Positions 27,228 through 35,582 of a stretch of 64,000 nucleotides of DNA are shown piece after piece. Below the pieces are notes generated by a model. It was not told where the DNA came from. It did no database searches and was given only the letters and a program-made list of their open reading frames with translations. Source of the stretch: Ignavibacteria bacterium. GTDB lineage: Bacteria > Bacteroidota > Ignavibacteria > Tepidaquicellales > Tepidaquicellaceae. A program made the translations under genes and the position numbers. The stretch's first letter is position 1, and every line of letters begins with the position of its first letter. The DNA lies in the NCBI GenBank assembly GCA_019694675.1, contig JAIBBK010000015.1, positions 1 to 64,000 on the forward strand, in the 5' to 3' direction.

Positions 27228-28421
27228 ATGAAATTCGATCCTAGTACAAGCATACATGACTATCTGGTGTTTGGTGAATTCGGAGACGTGAACCCTTCAA
27301 TAACTGATTCATCCACCTTCACATTCATGAGCCCAAAGAGAATGGAAGAGATCTTTGACCATGAAATAGAAGGCTGCTTCCTGTATTCAAGACACTGGAA
27401 TCCCATCAACAAGTTTCTTGCAAATGCGCTTGCGAGGCTTGAAGACACTGAATGCGCACAGGTTACCGCATCCGGTATGGGTGCTATCAGTTGTACTGTC
27501 CTTGACATCTGCAAGAGCGGCGATGAAATAGTCTCCAGCAGGACAGTCTACGGCGGTACATATGCGCTCTTCAAGAATTTTCTTCCAAAACTCGGGATCA
27601 CCGTAAGATTTGTTGACCTTAAAGACCTCGAAGCGGTCAGGTCGGCGATCACTCCGAAAACGCGTCTGATCTACGGAGAGTCAATAAGCAATCCTTTGCT
27701 TGAAGTGACGGACATTCCCGGATTGTCAGAGATAGCCAAAGAGAAGGGGATTTTGCTTGTGATAGACAATACTTTCAGTCCGATGGTGATCTCTCCGAAA
27801 AGACTCGGAGCGGATATTGTCATTCACAGCATGACGAAGTTCATAAACGGGACAAGCGACTGCGTTGCAGGATGCATATGTGCAACGCATGATTTCATAA
27901 ACACGCTTACGGACATCAACAGCGGAGCCACAATGCTTCTCGGCCCTGTGCTCGACAGCTACAGAGCGGCAAGCATTCTGAAGAATCTCCACAGTCTCCA
28001 TATAAGAGTGAAGAAGCACAGCGAGAATGCAATGTTCCTCGCGGAAGAATTTGAAAAGCTGGGTGTGAAGGTCTTCTATCCCGGGCTCAGATCGAATCCC
28101 GACCACGAACTTCTGAACAAACTCATGAATGACGGTTTCGGCTATGGCGGAATGCTTGCAATTGATGCGGGAGATTATGAGAGCGCCGGAAAGCTCATGA
28201 CAAGAATGCAGGAAGAAAAGGTCGGATATCTCGCCGTGAGCTTAGGCTACTTTAAGACTTTGTTCAGCTCACCCGGGCACAGCACTTCCTCTGAGATCCC
28301 GGAGGAGGAGCAGAAGAAGATGGGACTGAGCGCAGGCCTTGTAAGGTTTTCGATCGGTCTTGATAATGACATCACAATTGCTTTTGAAAGAATAAAGAAA
28401 TGCATGAAGGAAATTAATTAA
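27228..28421 (+). CDS. Cys/Met metabolism PLP-dependent enzyme, methionine gamma-lyase-like
   Basis: Fold-type I PLP enzyme of the transsulfuration family (397 residues). The Schiff-base lysine is Lys204 in IVIHSMTKFINGTSD; the PLP-phosphate and ring segments are SGMGAISCTVLDI and SRTVYGGTYALF, and DNTFSPM holds the PLP-pyridine Asp. Members cleave or make C-S bonds: methionine gamma-lyase, cystathionine beta- or gamma-lyase, O-acetylhomoserine sulfhydrylase. The sequence resembles the methionine gamma-lyase branch, which would release methanethiol or sulfide. It sits between the SQR-like gene and ccoNO. Exact reaction not determined. Confidence 0.87.
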   Translation: MKFDPSTSIHDYLVFGEFGDVNPSITDSSTFTFMSPKRMEEIFDHEIEGCFLYSRHWNPINKFLANALARLEDTECAQVTASGMGAISCTVLDICKSGDEIVSSRTVYGGTYALFKNFLPKLGITVRFVDLKDLEAVRSAITPKTRLIYGESISNPLLEVTDIPGLSEIAKEKGILLVIDNTFSPMVISPKRLGADIVIHSMTKFINGTSDCVAGCICATHDFINTLTDINSGATMLLGPVLDSYRAASILKNLHSLHIRVKKHSENAMFLAEEFEKLGVKVFYPGLRSNPDHELLNKLMNDGFGYGGMLAIDAGDYESAGKLMTRMQEEKVGYLAVSLGYFKTLFSSPGHSTSSEIPEEEQKKMGLSAGLVRFSIGLDNDITIAFERIKKCMKEIN

Positions 28422-28445
28422 TCAACTAAAGGAGAATCCAAAAAG

Positions 28446-30572
28446 ATGGGAATGGAGAAATTCTATTACGACAATAAGATCGTACGGAATTTTGCAATTG
28501 CAACGATCGTATGGGGCGTTGTCGGAATGGTTGTCGGATTGCTGGTGGCTGTGCAGATATATCTTCCCGAATTCAACTTCGGACTGCAGTACACGACATT
28601 CGGCAGAACCAGGCCTCTTCATACAAATGCAGTTATCTTCGCTTTTGTAGGAAATGCAATCTTCATGGGAATCTACTATTCCCTGCCGAGATTGTGCAAG
28701 GCATCAATGTTCAGCAAACTGCTTGGCAGTATACACTTCTGGGGCTGGCAGCTGATCATTGTCCTGGCGGCAATAACACTGCCTTCGGGAATTACAACAA
28801 GCAAAGAGTATGCTGAGCTTGAGTGGCCGATTGACATACTCATTGCAGTCGTATGGGTCGTGTTCGCGATCAATGTGTTCGGCACAATTGCGAAGCGAAG
28901 AGAAAAGCACATTTACGTTGCGATCTGGTTCTACATTGCTACAATAGTCACGGTGGCTGTTCTGCACATTGTCAACTCAATCGAACTTCCGGTTTCATTC
29001 CTCAAAAGCTATCCGGTTTATGCCGGCGTTCAGGACGCTCTTGTGCAGTGGTGGTACGGACATAATGCAGTTGCATTCTTCCTTACAACTCCGTTCCTCG
29101 GACTTATGTATTACTATCTGCCAAAAGCTGCAGAAAGGCCGATCTATTCTTACAGGCTTTCGATACTGCACTTCTGGTCGCTGATATTCATTTACATCTG
29201 GGCAGGACCTCACCATTTGCTTTACACGGCTCTGCCTGACTGGGCTCAGTCACTGGGAACAGTATTCTCGATCATGCTCATTGCTCCGTCCTGGGGCGGT
29301 ATGATCAACGGCCTGCTCACGCTCAGGGGAGCATGGGACAGAGTCCGCGAGAGTGCAGTGCTGAAATTTATGGTGGTTGCGGTTACAGCATACGGCATGG
29401 CTACGCTTGAAGGCCCGATGCTTTCGCTTAAGAATGTTAATGCAATCGCACACTACACGGACTGGATCGTAGCTCACGTTCATATCGGTGCGCTCGGCTG
29501 GAACGGCTTCTTCACATTTGCAATGCTCTACTGGCTGATGCCGCGTCTTTATAATACAAAACTCTATTCCGAGAGGCTTGCCAATTTCCATTTCTGGATC
29601 GGTACACTCGGCATAGTCTTCTACGCGGCTCCGCTTTACTGGGCAGGAATAACCCAGTCACTTATGTGGAAGCAGTTCACTCCCGAAGGGATTCTGCTTT
29701 ATCCGAACTTCCTTGAAACAGTAGTGAAGATCATCCCGATGTACATAATGAGATCCATCGGCGGCACTCTCTACATAGTCGGAATAGTTGTGATGGTTTA
29801 CAACATTGTGAAGACAGTCAAGTCAGGCAAGCTTGTGAAGGAAGAGCAGGCGGAAGCTCCGGCGCTTGTGGATCCGACATCGGGCACTTACAAGTACAAG
29901 CACAGATGGCTCGAATCAAGGCCGGGAAAGTTTGCGATATTGGCCACAGTTGCCATACTCATAGGCGGACTGGTAGAATTCATACCGACATTCCTAATCA
30001 AGTCCAACATTCCCACAATTTCCAGCGTGAAGCCGTACACGCCGCTTGAACTGCAAGGCCGTGACATTTACGTTAGGGAAGGCTGCTACGTCTGCCATTC
30101 ACAGATGATTAGGCCGTTCAGGTCAGAGACGGAGCGCTACGGTGAATATTCAAAGGCGGGCGAATATGTCTATGACCATCCGTTCCAGTGGGGCTCAAAG
30201 AGGACCGGGCCGGACCTTCACAGGGTCGGCGGAAAGTATCCGAACGTATGGCACTATCTGCATATGTCGGATCCCAGGTCTATTTCCCCCGGCTCAATAA
30301 TGCCTGCTTATCAGTGGCTCTATGAACAGGATACCGATGCCGGTTCAACTGCGGCAAAGATTTCTGCAATGCGGTCTCTCGGTGTTCCTTATCCTGACGG
30401 CTATGAACAGGTTGCGGAGGAAGAACTGCGGAAACAGGCTGACAAGATTGCCGATGACCTGAAGAAGAACGGGCTCATGGCTGACAGCAATAAAGAGATA
30501 ATCGCGCTTATCGCTTATCTCCAGAGGCTTGGCACCGATATAAAAGTACAGACAAATTCAGCAATTAAATAA
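28446..30572 (+). CDS. ccoNO: cbb3-type cytochrome oxidase, fused CcoN-CcoO subunits
   Basis: High-affinity terminal oxidase subunits I and II in one 708-residue chain. Residues ~1-465 are CcoN, with about twelve membrane helices and the metal-ligand segment WWYGHNAVAFFLTTPFLGLMYY, in parts; HVHIGALGWNGF is near 343. A linker and one more helix lead to CcoO, whose heme c site is C547-x2-C550-H551 followed by MIRPFRSETERYGEYS and the axial Met region near PGSIMPAY. Fusion of CcoN and CcoO is known in Bacteroidota-related groups. AAAGGAG lies ten bases before the ATG. First structural gene after the assembly and sulfur genes. Confidence 0.95.
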   Translation: MGMEKFYYDNKIVRNFAIATIVWGVVGMVVGLLVAVQIYLPEFNFGLQYTTFGRTRPLHTNAVIFAFVGNAIFMGIYYSLPRLCKASMFSKLLGSIHFWGWQLIIVLAAITLPSGITTSKEYAELEWPIDILIAVVWVVFAINVFGTIAKRREKHIYVAIWFYIATIVTVAVLHIVNSIELPVSFLKSYPVYAGVQDALVQWWYGHNAVAFFLTTPFLGLMYYYLPKAAERPIYSYRLSILHFWSLIFIYIWAGPHHLLYTALPDWAQSLGTVFSIMLIAPSWGGMINGLLTLRGAWDRVRESAVLKFMVVAVTAYGMATLEGPMLSLKNVNAIAHYTDWIVAHVHIGALGWNGFFTFAMLYWLMPRLYNTKLYSERLANFHFWIGTLGIVFYAAPLYWAGITQSLMWKQFTPEGILLYPNFLETVVKIIPMYIMRSIGGTLYIVGIVVMVYNIVKTVKSGKLVKEEQAEAPALVDPTSGTYKYKHRWLESRPGKFAILATVAILIGGLVEFIPTFLIKSNIPTISSVKPYTPLELQGRDIYVREGCYVCHSQMIRPFRSETERYGEYSKAGEYVYDHPFQWGSKRTGPDLHRVGGKYPNVWHYLHMSDPRSISPGSIMPAYQWLYEQDTDAGSTAAKISAMRSLGVPYPDGYEQVAEEELRKQADKIADDLKKNGLMADSNKEIIALIAYLQRLGTDIKVQTNSAIK

Positions 30573-30585
30573 CAAAGGAGAGAAC

Positions 30586-30762
30586 ATGTTCAAGGAGATT
30601 TTTGAAGGCATACAGGGAATTGACATTTACCCGATCTTCTCGTTACTGCTGTTCATGTCCTTCTTTGTGCTTGCTGCAGTCTGGATCGTCAGACTCGACA
30701 AAGGTTACATCGAAGAAATGGAGAATCTTCCACTTGAAAATTCAGAGAACAAAGACAACTAA
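30586..30762 (+). CDS. ccoQ: CcoQ-like small cbb3 oxidase subunit
   Basis: A 58-residue open frame between ccoNO and ccoP, starting with ATG after AAAGGAGAG and ending 5 bases before ccoP. It has one membrane helix (IYPIFSLLLFMSFFVLAAVWIV) followed by RLDKGYIEEMENLPLEN. Size, topology and position fit CcoQ/FixQ, which stabilises the oxidase; the WIVRLDKGYIEEMENLPL tail matches small subunits of this type in related bacteria. Confidence 0.85.
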   Translation: MFKEIFEGIQGIDIYPIFSLLLFMSFFVLAAVWIVRLDKGYIEEMENLPLENSENKDN

Positions 30763-30767
30763 AAATA

Positions 30768-31733
30768 ATGAGTAAAAGAATAAGTTCAATTTTGCTTTCA
30801 TTGCTTTGCATGACGGTCTTTGCGGCCCCTGCCTTTTCTCAAACAGCGGTTACGGAGCCGGAGACGGACATGACGACGTATTACATCATACTTTTCGCAG
30901 TCGTGTTCATGCTTATGAATGCGATATTCATACCTCTTCTCAAAGACTCACCAATGTACGGAGATGGTGCAGTTGCTCTGGTTGAGAAGAAGTCAGCTTT
31001 GAGGGGCCTTTACGACAAGCTTTCCGGGCTTAAGCCGATCTCTCAGGAGAAGGAACTGCTTATGGATGAAGACTACGACGGCATTGCGGAACTTGACAAC
31101 AACGTTCCGCCATGGTTCAACATACTCTTCTACAGCACTATTGTGTTTGCAGTCATCTATCTTCTCAACTATCACGTGCTCAAGATCGGCAGACTGCCGT
31201 TTCAGGAGTATGCCGATGAGGTTTATGCTGCAGACATGAAAAGGGAAGAGCTTATCAGAACGGGCGCATTCATAAATGAAAACACGGTTACACTGCTGAC
31301 CGAGAAAGCAGCGCTTGATAACGGCAAGCAGGTGTTTATGGCAAACTGCGTTCCGTGCCACGGGAATAATGCCGAAGGAACAGTCGGTCCCAATCTCACT
31401 GACCAGTACTGGATCCACGGCGGCGGGATAAAGAATGTGTTCAAGACGATCAAGTACGGAGTCCCTGCAAAAGGAATGATCGCATGGCAGACCCTTTTCA
31501 ATCCAAAGTCAATGCAGGAAGTTGCGAGTTATGTGATCTCACTTCAGGGCACGAATCCTCCGAACGGCAAACCGCCGGAAGGAGACAAGTTCACTGAAAC
31601 AGCAATTGATTCAGCTAAGACCGGCTCTGATTCCGTGAAGACAACAAGCGGAGAGCAGGTCAAACAAACCGGGGCAAAGGATACCACTGCATCAAAGACA
31701 GGTGCTTCCGACACTGTGAAGAAAGGCAAATGA
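30768..31733 (+). CDS. ccoP: cbb3 oxidase subunit CcoP, one-heme form
   Basis: Cytochrome c subunit of the cbb3 oxidase, 321 residues. A signal-peptide-like N-terminus (to AFSQ) and a helix at ~37-57 precede the FixP N-terminal domain (VPPWFNILFYSTIVFAVIYL, LNYHV). One heme c site follows at C194-x2-C197-H198, with GPNLTDQYWIHGG after it. Classical CcoP has two hemes; here there is only one. The last ~60 residues are a Ser/Thr/Lys/Gly-rich low-complexity tail. The next gene starts four bases after its TGA. Confidence 0.92.
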   Translation: MSKRISSILLSLLCMTVFAAPAFSQTAVTEPETDMTTYYIILFAVVFMLMNAIFIPLLKDSPMYGDGAVALVEKKSALRGLYDKLSGLKPISQEKELLMDEDYDGIAELDNNVPPWFNILFYSTIVFAVIYLLNYHVLKIGRLPFQEYADEVYAADMKREELIRTGAFINENTVTLLTEKAALDNGKQVFMANCVPCHGNNAEGTVGPNLTDQYWIHGGGIKNVFKTIKYGVPAKGMIAWQTLFNPKSMQEVASYVISLQGTNPPNGKPPEGDKFTETAIDSAKTGSDSVKTTSGEQVKQTGAKDTTASKTGASDTVKKGK

Positions 31734-31737
31734 TAAA

Positions 31738-33159
31738 TTGGAAACTCTTGAAAGAGAAGATCCGGTAGCAAAGGAAGTTAGTCACGACACTTTCCGCAAC
31801 ACGATCTCAATTGTCGAGAAAGACGGGCACAGAAAGTGGATCTATCCCAAAAAACCCAAAGGTAGATTTTACAATGCCCGGACCTTTGTAAGCTGGATAC
31901 TTCTGATAATACTGTTCGGCGTTCCGTTCATAAAGGTTGACGGAAATCCGTTCTTTCTCTTCAATATTGTTGACAGAAAGTTCATAATCTTCGGACAGAT
32001 ATTTACCACGCAGGATTTCTATCTGTTCGGACTGCTTATGATATCAGTGTTTGTATCGCTGTTCCTTGTTACTGCGGTGTTTGGAAGAGTCTTCTGCGGC
32101 TGGGTCTGCCCTCAGCCGGTGTTTTTGGAAATGGTGTTCAGGAAGATCGAATACCTGATCGAGGGAGATTACATGCGGCAAATGGAGCTGAACAAGTCGC
32201 CGTGGAATGCGAAGAAGATCTTCCGCAAAGGGCTGAAGTATCTGATCTTTTTTTCGCTTTCATTTCTGATCGCGAACATATTTCTGTCTTACATAATAGG
32301 AATCGATGAGTTGTGGAAGATCATCAATGAGCCTGTGTCTCAGCACCTGACCGGATTCATTGCGATCACGATATTCACATTGTTCTTTTACTGGATCTTT
32401 GCATGGTTCAGGGAACAAGCCTGCATACTTGTCTGCCCTTACGGCAGAATGCAGGGGGTTCTGCTTGATAAGAACACCACCGTAATTGCATACGACTATA
32501 AGCGTGGTGAACCAAGGGGCAAGCTCACGGAAAAAGATGCTAAAGGCCTTGGCGACTGCATAGACTGCAATCAGTGCGTTGTTGTTTGTCCGACGGGTAT
32601 TGACATAAGGAACGGCACACAGCTCGAATGCATCAACTGTGCCGTCTGCATTGATGCATGCGATTCGATCATGGACAAGATCAACCTTCCGCGCGGGCTC
32701 ATCAGGTACGACTCTATGGAAGGGATCAGGACCGGCAAAGGATTCAAGTGGACGCCGAGAGTCATCGGATATATGAGTGTGCTGCTGATCCTGCTTTCCG
32801 TTACTGCTTATCTCTTTGCAAGCAGGAAAGACGTTGATGTGAACATACTCAGAACGCCGGGACTGATCTATCAGAACCAGGGTGATGACAAAGTGAGCAA
32901 CATGTACAATTTCAAAATGAGCAACAAAACGTTCAGCGAAATACCTCTTACTTTTGCGCTGAGCGGAGCTGAGGGAGAGATAAGACTTGCCGGTTCAGAG
33001 TTTTCACTTAAGCCGATGGAAATTCACGAAGGAACTCTTCTGATTGTGATACCAAAGGCAAACATAAAGAAGCTTAATACTCCTGTAAGCATTGTGGTAT
33101 CGGGAAACGGCAAAGTTATTGACGAAGTGAAAACAACATTTATCGGTCCGCCGAACTAA
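31738..33159 (+). CDS. ccoG: CcoG/RdxA/FixG, cbb3 oxidase accessory iron-sulfur protein
   Basis: Membrane protein with two [4Fe-4S] clusters, reported in other bacteria to reduce copper for delivery to cbb3 oxidase. The 473-residue chain has an N-terminal cytosolic part, membrane helices at ~50-190 containing the FixG motif FCGWVCPQPVFLE, two ferredoxin motifs from Cys274 (CIDCNQCVVVCP) and Cys298 (CINCAVCIDAC), and an Ig-like C-terminal domain after the last helix. The start is a TTG four bases after the ccoP stop, preceded by GAAAGG; no ATG or GTG lies nearby in frame. Confidence 0.94.
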   Translation: METLEREDPVAKEVSHDTFRNTISIVEKDGHRKWIYPKKPKGRFYNARTFVSWILLIILFGVPFIKVDGNPFFLFNIVDRKFIIFGQIFTTQDFYLFGLLMISVFVSLFLVTAVFGRVFCGWVCPQPVFLEMVFRKIEYLIEGDYMRQMELNKSPWNAKKIFRKGLKYLIFFSLSFLIANIFLSYIIGIDELWKIINEPVSQHLTGFIAITIFTLFFYWIFAWFREQACILVCPYGRMQGVLLDKNTTVIAYDYKRGEPRGKLTEKDAKGLGDCIDCNQCVVVCPTGIDIRNGTQLECINCAVCIDACDSIMDKINLPRGLIRYDSMEGIRTGKGFKWTPRVIGYMSVLLILLSVTAYLFASRKDVDVNILRTPGLIYQNQGDDKVSNMYNFKMSNKTFSEIPLTFALSGAEGEIRLAGSEFSLKPMEIHEGTLLIVIPKANIKKLNTPVSIVVSGNGKVIDEVKTTFIGPPN

Positions 33160-33160
33160 A

Positions 33161-33619
33161 ATGAAGAGAATAAGCGACAAAGCAAGCTGGAGGCTTTTTG
33201 TAGTTCTGCCCATCGTTATTTTCGCGGCGGGAATGATCGTAATGGTTACGATCTCAATGACAAGGAACGTTGACCTTGTTGCGGAAAATTATTACGAAAG
33301 GGAACTGAAGTACCAGCAGGAGATCGATCTCAAATCAAATTCAGCAGATCTTGACAATTCGATCAGGGTTGAAGGAGGCCTGGGTACGGCCACAATTATT
33401 TGCGGCAAGCCGGAACTGCTTGACGGAAAATCAGGCGAGGTGATCCTGTACAGACCTTCGGATGCATCAATTGATTTCAAATCGGCATTTCTGATTGACA
33501 GCGAAGGCAAGCAGGTCATCAAAGATGCGAAACTCAGGAGGGGATTGTGGAAACTCAAGATCAGTCTGACGGGACAGGGAAAGTCATACTCAGTTGAGAA
33601 AAGCGTATTTGTAGAATGA
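33161..33619 (+). CDS. fixH: FixH/CcoH family protein
   Basis: A 152-residue membrane-anchored protein: a short basic N-terminus, one helix (LFVVLPIVIFAAGMIVMVTIS), then a periplasmic beta-sandwich domain beginning VAENYYERELKYQQEID, the recognisable FixH segment. It assists cbb3 oxidase assembly together with CcoG, CcoI and CcoS. It starts one base after ccoG and its end overlaps the next gene as ATGA. Confidence 0.9.
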   Translation: MKRISDKASWRLFVVLPIVIFAAGMIVMVTISMTRNVDLVAENYYERELKYQQEIDLKSNSADLDNSIRVEGGLGTATIICGKPELLDGKSGEVILYRPSDASIDFKSAFLIDSEGKQVIKDAKLRRGLWKLKISLTGQGKSYSVEKSVFVE

Positions 33620-34332
33620 ACCCGGAACTGTTTTCTGCTGTGATAATTGGTCTGGCCGGGAGTTTCCACTGCGCGGGCATGTGCGGACCCATTGCATTGT
33701 CCGTCAGCGGTGGCGCGCCGCGCGAGCTTGGATTCTTGCTGCGCAAGATCACGTACAATCTTGGCAGGATCATCACTTATACTGCGCTCGGACTGCTGTT
33801 CGGATTCATAGGAGACAGACTGAGGCTGTTCGGGCTTCAGCAATGGCTTTCGGTGTTTGTCGGCTCCGTGATAATTCTTTCGGTGATAATCTACTATCTG
33901 AGGTACAAAAGCCCGGTCTCCGGAAAGCTTTACAGACTTATGACTCCGTTCTTTTCACGGGCAATCGGATATCTGAAGGGTAAGAACAGCTATTCTGCAA
34001 TGCTGATGATCGGCATGCTGAACGGACTGCTGCCTTGCGGCTTCTTATATCTGGGACTTGGAGGCGCAGCAGCCACAGGAGGTGCCATTTCCGGTGCCGC
34101 ATATATGGCATTGTTCGGCATTGGTACCGTGCCCGTAATGCTTGGTGTTACCATGTTCGGTAATTTTGTAACAGGAAAATTAAGAGCCGGTATAGGAAGG
34201 CTCGCGCCGGTGCTCATGCTGGTTCTCGGTATGCTGTTCGTGCTGAGAGGCCTTAATCTGGGAATCCCGTACGTGAGCCCCAAAGACAGCGTAAATCCGG
34301 CTGTAATGAATCATGATCCTCAGTGCCGTTAA
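33616..34332 (+). CDS. Sulfite exporter TauE/SafE family membrane protein (CcoH/CopT-like)
   Basis: A 238-residue protein with six or so membrane helices. It opens with GLAGSFHCAGMCGPIALS, the conserved HCxxMCGP motif of the short SafE-type family linked to cbb3 oxidase assembly and copper handling, and has MIGMLNGLLPCGFLYLGLGGA in the second half. Paired Cys residues in both halves suggest metal or thiol handling. It overlaps fixH by ATGA and is the last gene of the cco operon. Family is secure; the transported substrate is not known. Confidence 0.88.
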   Translation: MNPELFSAVIIGLAGSFHCAGMCGPIALSVSGGAPRELGFLLRKITYNLGRIITYTALGLLFGFIGDRLRLFGLQQWLSVFVGSVIILSVIIYYLRYKSPVSGKLYRLMTPFFSRAIGYLKGKNSYSAMLMIGMLNGLLPCGFLYLGLGGAAATGGAISGAAYMALFGIGTVPVMLGVTMFGNFVTGKLRAGIGRLAPVLMLVLGMLFVLRGLNLGIPYVSPKDSVNPAVMNHDPQCR

Positions 34333-34439
34333 CCCGGCCTGAATGATACCGTTCTTTGATTTGCCATTGTGACGGAATTGTAAATTGTTTCTGTAAGGAT
34401 GTTAGTCTATTTTTAAAGAAACATCACTTCCGTTCCGGT

Positions 34440-35150
34440 ATGAACAGAAAGCTTGTAACCCCCGCATGTGAATTTTGCCAGGCCAGGTATTCATCTGTAT
34501 TTGAAGACCTGAACTCCGGAGAAACAGCATATCTTACGGAGAACCATAACTGCAACTATTACAAAAGGGGACAAGTGGTCTTCCTCGAAGGTAATTTCCC
34601 GATGGGTATGTTCTGCATAAACACAGGTAAGGTGAAGATTTCTCAGGCGGGAAATGAAGGCAGGGAGCAGATTGTGAGACTTGCCAAAATGGGTGACATC
34701 ATTGGTTACCGGGCGTTGATCAGCGGCGACGCATACACTGCCAGCGCAACGGCCATCGAAGACTCAATGATATGCCACATTCCTTCAAAAGTATTCTTCG
34801 AACTTCTCCGCAGAAACGCAGGGCTTACTCAGAGTCTGATGAAACTGCTTGCCGGGGACCTGAAGGATGCCGAAAGAAAGGTCACACACTTCGCTCAGAA
34901 AACTGTTGCGGAACGGCTTGCGGAAACGCTTCTCATGCTTAAGGACTATTACGGGCAGGAAGACGGTGCGCCGCCTGATTCTTTTATGATCACCAGAGAG
35001 GAGATCGCAAGAATAGTCGGAACGGCCACTGAAACAGCAATCAGGATAATGGCAGATCTCAGAAAAGAGGGGATCATTCAGATCAGCGGCAGAAGGATCA
35101 GTATCTTAAACAAAGACGCGCTGGTCAGGATAGCAAATCTGTATGACTGA
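34440..35150 (+). CDS. Crp/Fnr family transcriptional regulator
   Basis: A 236-residue regulator with an N-terminal cyclic-nucleotide-binding-type beta-barrel (about 25-145; KRGQVVFLEG, MGMFCINTGKVKI) and a C-terminal winged helix (MITREEIARIVGTATETAIRIMADLRKEGII). The start at 34440 gives the usual domain length; the frame is open to 34356 but that part is not conserved-looking. Before the barrel it has CEFCQ and then a lone Cys in ENHNCNYY, reminiscent of the cluster-binding Cys of FNR, so oxygen sensing is possible. It follows the cbb3 operon and is the natural candidate for binding the boxes at 23334-23367. Confidence 0.88.
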   Translation: MNRKLVTPACEFCQARYSSVFEDLNSGETAYLTENHNCNYYKRGQVVFLEGNFPMGMFCINTGKVKISQAGNEGREQIVRLAKMGDIIGYRALISGDAYTASATAIEDSMICHIPSKVFFELLRRNAGLTQSLMKLLAGDLKDAERKVTHFAQKTVAERLAETLLMLKDYYGQEDGAPPDSFMITREEIARIVGTATETAIRIMADLRKEGIIQISGRRISILNKDALVRIANLYD

Positions 35151-35174
35151 CGGCAGTCTTCTAAACGGAAGAAG

Positions 35175-35582
35175 ATGTTTGAACGATTTTCAAATTCGTT
35201 TCTGAATGATTTCAACCTCGACCTGCTTCTTGGAAAATTCAGGAGCATAGGATTCAGATATTTCAGAAAAGGGGAATTCATATACAGGGAGAATGATGAT
35301 GCCGCGGCTGTTTATCTCGTTCTTTCAGGTGAGATAAGCATCGGCTGTTTCTCGGATGATTCCGATGTCAGGGCAATTTCTTACAGTAAGTCCGGCGACA
35401 TTATCGGATTTGACGACGCACTCTCCGGCAGCAGATATACAAAATCAGCCTTTGCGGCAAGCGATGTTAATGCAGTTGAGATTAGCAGGTCGGAATTTCT
35501 TGACCTTACACGGAGAAATGATGAGTTTAATCTGTGGATGCTGAAATATCTCAGCAGAAAAATTGACATGCTTGCGTCATGA
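35175..35582 (+). CDS. Stand-alone cyclic-nucleotide-binding-domain protein (no DNA-binding domain)
   Basis: A 135-residue protein that consists of the Crp/Fnr sensor barrel only (FRKGEFIYRENDDAAAVYLVLSGEISIG, YSKSGDIIGFDDALSGS), followed by a helix ending at KIDMLAS. The frame stops where the dimerisation helix would lead to the winged helix, and no HTH remnant follows before the convergent YpdA gene. It lies 24 bases after the Crp/Fnr regulator gene. It could modulate that regulator by heterodimer formation, act as a stand-alone sensor, or be a decayed regulator. The end overlaps ypdA by six bases. Confidence 0.75.
   Translation: MFERFSNSFLNDFNLDLLLGKFRSIGFRYFRKGEFIYRENDDAAAVYLVLSGEISIGCFSDDSDVRAISYSKSGDIIGFDDALSGSRYTKSAFAASDVNAVEISRSEFLDLTRRNDEFNLWMLKYLSRKIDMLAS

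Noticed and set aside
31600..31733. Low-complexity Ser/Thr/Lys tail of CcoP as a possible frameshift or repeat element
   Set aside because: It is in frame, ends in TGA four bases before ccoG, and such tails are common in exported proteins.
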